Origin: Nanobdellota archaeon
GTDB taxonomy: Archaea > Nanobdellota > Nanobdellia > Pacearchaeales > GW2011-AR1
Direction of reading: 5' to 3'
NCBI GenBank assembly: GCA_030688225.1
Contig: JAUYIO010000028.1
Location: 1 to 15,061 of the forward strand
Length of the DNA: 15,061 nucleotides
Shown here: one piece after another, positions 12,419-15,061 of the stretch
Layout of the letters: every line of letters begins with the position of its first letter
Numbering within the stretch: the first letter of the stretch is position 1
The notes under the pieces: generated by a model
The model's input: the letters and a program-made list of their open reading frames with translations, nothing else
Databases searched by the model: none
Told to the model about the DNA's origin: nothing
Made by a program: the position numbers and the translations under genes

Positions 12419-14131
12419 ATGAAAATACTTACACTCCATTGCGATTATATTAATTTTAAGCCTTTGAAAAAAGCGCTGAAGAGTATTGGAGAGCTTTCTG
12501 AAAAAGAGAAGAAAGGAGAAAATATTAAGGAAGTTTTGGTTGTGATGACTGCTGTTGAAAAAGGAGATGATGTTAAAATTTCTGCTGAAAAACTTGTTGA
12601 GAATGTGATGGATGTTGCAAAACAAGTCAAGGCAAAAAATATTGTCCTTTATCCTTATGCGCATTTGTCTTCAAAACTTGCAAGTCCTGATATTGCTGTC
12701 AAGGTTTTGGAAAATGCAGAGAAAGAATTGAAAAAGAATTTCAAGGTTTCAAGAGCTCCTTTTGGATATTACAAAGAGTTTGAGTTGAAAGTTAAAGGAC
12801 ATCCTTTAAGTGAGTTATCTCGTGAAATTGTCGGGGGGGAGTCTACGTTTAAGAGAAAGGAAGTTTATGATGAGAAAAAATTGTTGAGAGAGATTTCAAA
12901 AACAAAACTTGATACTTCCAAGTTGAAAGAAAATGATCACAGAATTCTTGGACAGAAAATGGATTTGTTTAGTTTTTCAGAAGTTGCGCCAGGGATGGTT
13001 TTCTGGCATAATAATGGTTTGATAATTAGGAATGAATTGATTAATCTTTGGAGAGAGGTTCATAGGAAAGCTGGTTATGAGGAAATTTCCACTCCACAGA
13101 TTTTGGATAAAAGACTTTGGCAGATTTCAGGGCATTGGGAAAAATACAAGGAAAATATTTTTTTGACTGATTATGAAAAAAGAACTTTTGCAGTTAAGCC
13201 AATGAATTGTCCTGGAGGAATGTTGGTTTTCAAAAACAAACCAAAGAGTTACAAAGATTTGCCTCTTCGCGTCGGTGAGATGGGAATTGTTCATAGACAG
13301 GAACTTTCAGGAGTTTTAGGAGGTTTGTTTAGAGTTATTCAATTTACGCAGGATGATGCACATATTTTCTGTACTGAAAAGCAAATTGAAGAAGAGATTT
13401 CTGCAATAATGGATTTGATTGAACTTTTTTATTCAAAGATTTTTGATTTTAGTTACAGAGTTGAACTTTCCACAAGGCCTGAAAAAAGAATTGGGAGCGA
13501 GAAAATTTGGGACAAGGCTGAGAAAACTCTTGAAAATATTTTGAAAAAGAAAAAAATGAAATATAAAATTAATAAAGGTGATGGAGCTTTTTACGGGCCG
13601 AAGATTGATTTTCATATTAAGGATTCACTTGGAAGAGAATGGCAGTGTGCGACAATTCAGTTGGATTTTGCAATGCCTGAAAGATTTGAACTTGAATATA
13701 CCGGCAAAGATAACAAAAAGAAAAGACCAATAATGTTGCATAGAGTTGTTTATGGAAGTTTGGAGAGATTTATTGGAATTTTGTTGGAGCATTATAATGG
13801 GAGATTGCCGACGTGGTTGGCGCCGATTCAGGTTAGAGTTTTAAGTTTTACAGACAGAAATGAGAATTATGCAAAGAAGATTATTGAAAAAATTGGAGGA
13901 GAAATCCCAATGGTGAGAATGGATGCAGATTTCATGCAGACAACTGTTCAGGCAAAAGTCAAAGATGCTGAATTGATGAAAGTTCCTTATATTATTGTCG
14001 TCGGAGACAAGGAAGAAAAAGAAGGAAAAGTTGCTGTGAGAATTAGAGGAAGCAAGAAAATTGAAGAGATGAAAGTTGGGGAGTTTGTGGAAAGGTTGAA
14101 GAGAGAAATAGGGGAGAAGGAGAGGGCATGA
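12419..14131 (+). CDS. thrS: Threonyl-tRNA synthetase, archaeal type with editing domain
   Basis: It charges tRNA-Thr with threonine and removes mischarged serine. The 570-residue protein starts with the archaeal D-aminoacyl-deacylase-like editing domain (1 to about 145). His82, Lys119 and Glu132 sit where Pyrococcus abyssi ThrRS has His83, Lys121 and Glu134. The class II core follows: motif 1 around RNELINLWREVHRKAGYEEI (204-223), motif 2 as VHRQELSGVLGGLFRVIQFT (291-310) and motif 3 at LHRVVYGSLERFIGILLEHY (440-459). The zinc ligands Cys264, His315 and His441 have exactly the spacing of Escherichia coli Cys334, His385 and His511. The anticodon-binding domain starts near 466 (WLAPIQVRVL). 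No intact or truncated second ThrRS is present, so this is the housekeeping enzyme. Its TGA stop overlaps the ATG of the next gene (ATGA). Confidence 0.97.
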   Translation: MKILTLHCDYINFKPLKKALKSIGELSEKEKKGENIKEVLVVMTAVEKGDDVKISAEKLVENVMDVAKQVKAKNIVLYPYAHLSSKLASPDIAVKVLENAEKELKKNFKVSRAPFGYYKEFELKVKGHPLSELSREIVGGESTFKRKEVYDEKKLLREISKTKLDTSKLKENDHRILGQKMDLFSFSEVAPGMVFWHNNGLIIRNELINLWREVHRKAGYEEISTPQILDKRLWQISGHWEKYKENIFLTDYEKRTFAVKPMNCPGGMLVFKNKPKSYKDLPLRVGEMGIVHRQELSGVLGGLFRVIQFTQDDAHIFCTEKQIEEEISAIMDLIELFYSKIFDFSYRVELSTRPEKRIGSEKIWDKAEKTLENILKKKKMKYKINKGDGAFYGPKIDFHIKDSLGREWQCATIQLDFAMPERFELEYTGKDNKKKRPIMLHRVVYGSLERFIGILLEHYNGRLPTWLAPIQVRVLSFTDRNENYAKKIIEKIGGEIPMVRMDADFMQTTVQAKVKDAELMKVPYIIVVGDKEEKEGKVAVRIRGSKKIEEMKVGEFVERLKREIGEKERA

Positions 14132-14634
14132 ACCTTCAATTTTACTTAGAGAAATTGCACGATTCTGAAAATTTCAAGAAATTCATGAAAGAAAATCCTG
14201 AAGCGTATTTGTGTTCTGGTTTTTTTATAATTGATAAAGAGGGGAAAGATAACAAACAGCATTTTGATTTTTTTATTCCAGAAAAAAAAGAAACTTTCAG
14301 TTTTCAGTTGGAAGATAATTGTAAAGAAATAAAACTTGATACTCTTGACGAGAGAATTCCTGAAAAAGTGTTGTTGAGTGATGATGTTGAATTTGAATAT
14401 CTTGAAAAGCTCATTGTTGGAGAAATGTTTGAACAGAAAATTAACAACAAAATACAAAAAATCCTCTTGTCTTTGCAGAGATTGAATGGAAAGGATTTTC
14501 TTGTTGGAACAGTTTTCATTTCTGGTTTGGGGATTTTAAAAGTTAGTATTGATATTGCAGAGAAGAAAATAATTGATTTTGAAAAAAAGAGTTTTTTTGA
14601 TATGATGAAGTTTAAGGGTAAGAAAAAGGAATGA
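14128..14634 (+). CDS. Hypothetical soluble protein translationally coupled to ThrRS
   Basis: I do not recognise a named family. The 168-residue protein is soluble and mixed alpha/beta by composition. It opens with a helix (FYLEKLHDSENFKKFMKENP), then a beta-like segment (AYLCSGFFIIDKEG, 26-39), an acidic middle (about 60-90), a helix (KINNKIQKILLSLQRL) and a hydrophobic strand region (FLVGTVFISGLGILKVSIDI, 123-142), with a basic end. Its ATG overlaps the ThrRS stop codon in an ATGA junction and no TATA box precedes it, so it should be expressed from the ThrRS promoter. That coupling suggests a role connected to translation, but this is inference from position only. It ends directly against the convergent gene at 14635. 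Confidence 0.75.
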   Translation: MNLQFYLEKLHDSENFKKFMKENPEAYLCSGFFIIDKEGKDNKQHFDFFIPEKKETFSFQLEDNCKEIKLDTLDERIPEKVLLSDDVEFEYLEKLIVGEMFEQKINNKIQKILLSLQRLNGKDFLVGTVFISGLGILKVSIDIAEKKIIDFEKKSFFDMMKFKGKKKE

Positions 14635-15039
14635 TTATCCTGTTTCCATGATAAAATTTTTTCCAGAGCTTTCTTCAAATCTAAGACAAGATTTCTCTCC
14701 AGATTCTAATTGAGATAAATATTTCTTTTGTAATTGATTACATCTATTTATGTCATTAATTATTTCATTTCCATACTCACAAGTATTATTTTCAGAATAA
14801 AATTTAAATGGAATGCAATATATCTCAGCACCACAATGAGGTGTGAAAATTTGAAACAAAAAAATAGATATTCCTAGAAAGAGAATGATAAAGATAACAA
14901 CTGCAGAAAATACAAAGAGTAATTTACTTTTAGATTTCCATTTTTTATGAATAAGATAGATGATAAGAGAAGGAACTATAACTGCAATAATTAATGTAAA
15001 TATCATTGATTCAATGCTTGGACCAGAGCATACTGTCAT
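14635..15039 (-). CDS. Small membrane protein with cysteine-rich outer segment
   Basis: I do not recognise a family. From ATG 15039 the 134-residue protein has two hydrophobic helices (about 12-29, and 38-64 ending near LFQIFTP) joined by a basic loop (HKKWKSKSK). A polar segment of about 70 residues (65-134) follows, with five Cys (69, 74, 87, 100, 117) that probably faces outside the cell. The helix-loop charge pattern puts the basic loop inside. The reading frame stays open upstream of 15039 to the window edge and I see no TATA box at the usual distance, so the true start may lie further right. Its stop codon directly abuts that of the convergent gene ending at 14634, with no spacer. Confidence 0.6.
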   Translation of the reverse strand: MTVCSGPSIESMIFTLIIAVIVPSLIIYLIHKKWKSKSKLLFVFSAVVIFIILFLGISIFLFQIFTPHCGAEIYCIPFKFYSENNTCEYGNEIINDINRCNQLQKKYLSQLESGEKSCLRFEESSGKNFIMETG

Positions 15040-15061
15040 ATTTACATTATAATTAAGATAC

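Overview
The window looks like a low-GC archaeal chromosome, most likely a small-genome DPANN lineage of the Pacearchaeota/Woesearchaeota kind (inference). Support comes from the archaeal-type threonyl-tRNA synthetase (ThrRS) with its own editing domain, archaeal-type tryptophanyl-tRNA synthetases (TrpRS), and TATA boxes centred about 25-30 bases before the ATG of ten genes. That spacing implies mostly leaderless transcripts. TGA is used as a stop by several genes, so the code appears standard.

Layout. Bases 1-2473 (minus) hold most of a phosphoenolpyruvate synthase gene that runs off the left edge. A 300-base gap rich in small hairpins follows. Bases 2774-6861 are the most unusual part: a eukaryote/archaeal-type TrpRS on the plus strand faces a compact minus-strand operon. 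The operon encodes a bacterial-type TrpRS, a divergent TrpRS paralog with altered signature motifs, and a divergent member of the SAM hydroxide adenosyltransferase (DUF62) family, followed by a 22-codon mini-ORF. A hairpin-rich spacer, a short [4Fe-4S] ferredoxin (7093-7263) and a divergent GNAT acetyltransferase come next. Bases 7946-10759 carry two envelope proteins in convergent orientation: a four-helix membrane protein, and a secreted/Ig-like single-pass protein with a cytoplasmic domain that resembles a degenerate class III nucleotidyl cyclase. Bases 10859-14634 are a translation cluster: a second, canonical archaeal TrpRS, a small coiled-coil protein, ThrRS, and a protein of unknown function overlapping the ThrRS stop codon. 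A small membrane protein closes the right edge on the minus strand.

How the genes may work together. The canonical TrpRS at 10859 and ThrRS look like the housekeeping enzymes. That leaves three further TrpRS-family proteins within 4.1 kb, tied to a SAM-binding-fold protein. Two of the three carry a four-cysteine pattern like the [4Fe-4S] motif known from Thermotoga TrpRS, and a ferredoxin gene lies just upstream. I infer an auxiliary tryptophan/tRNA-Trp system, for example resistance to a tryptophan analogue, production or modification of a tryptophan-derived compound, or a regulatory role for the paralog. The sequence alone does not decide among these.
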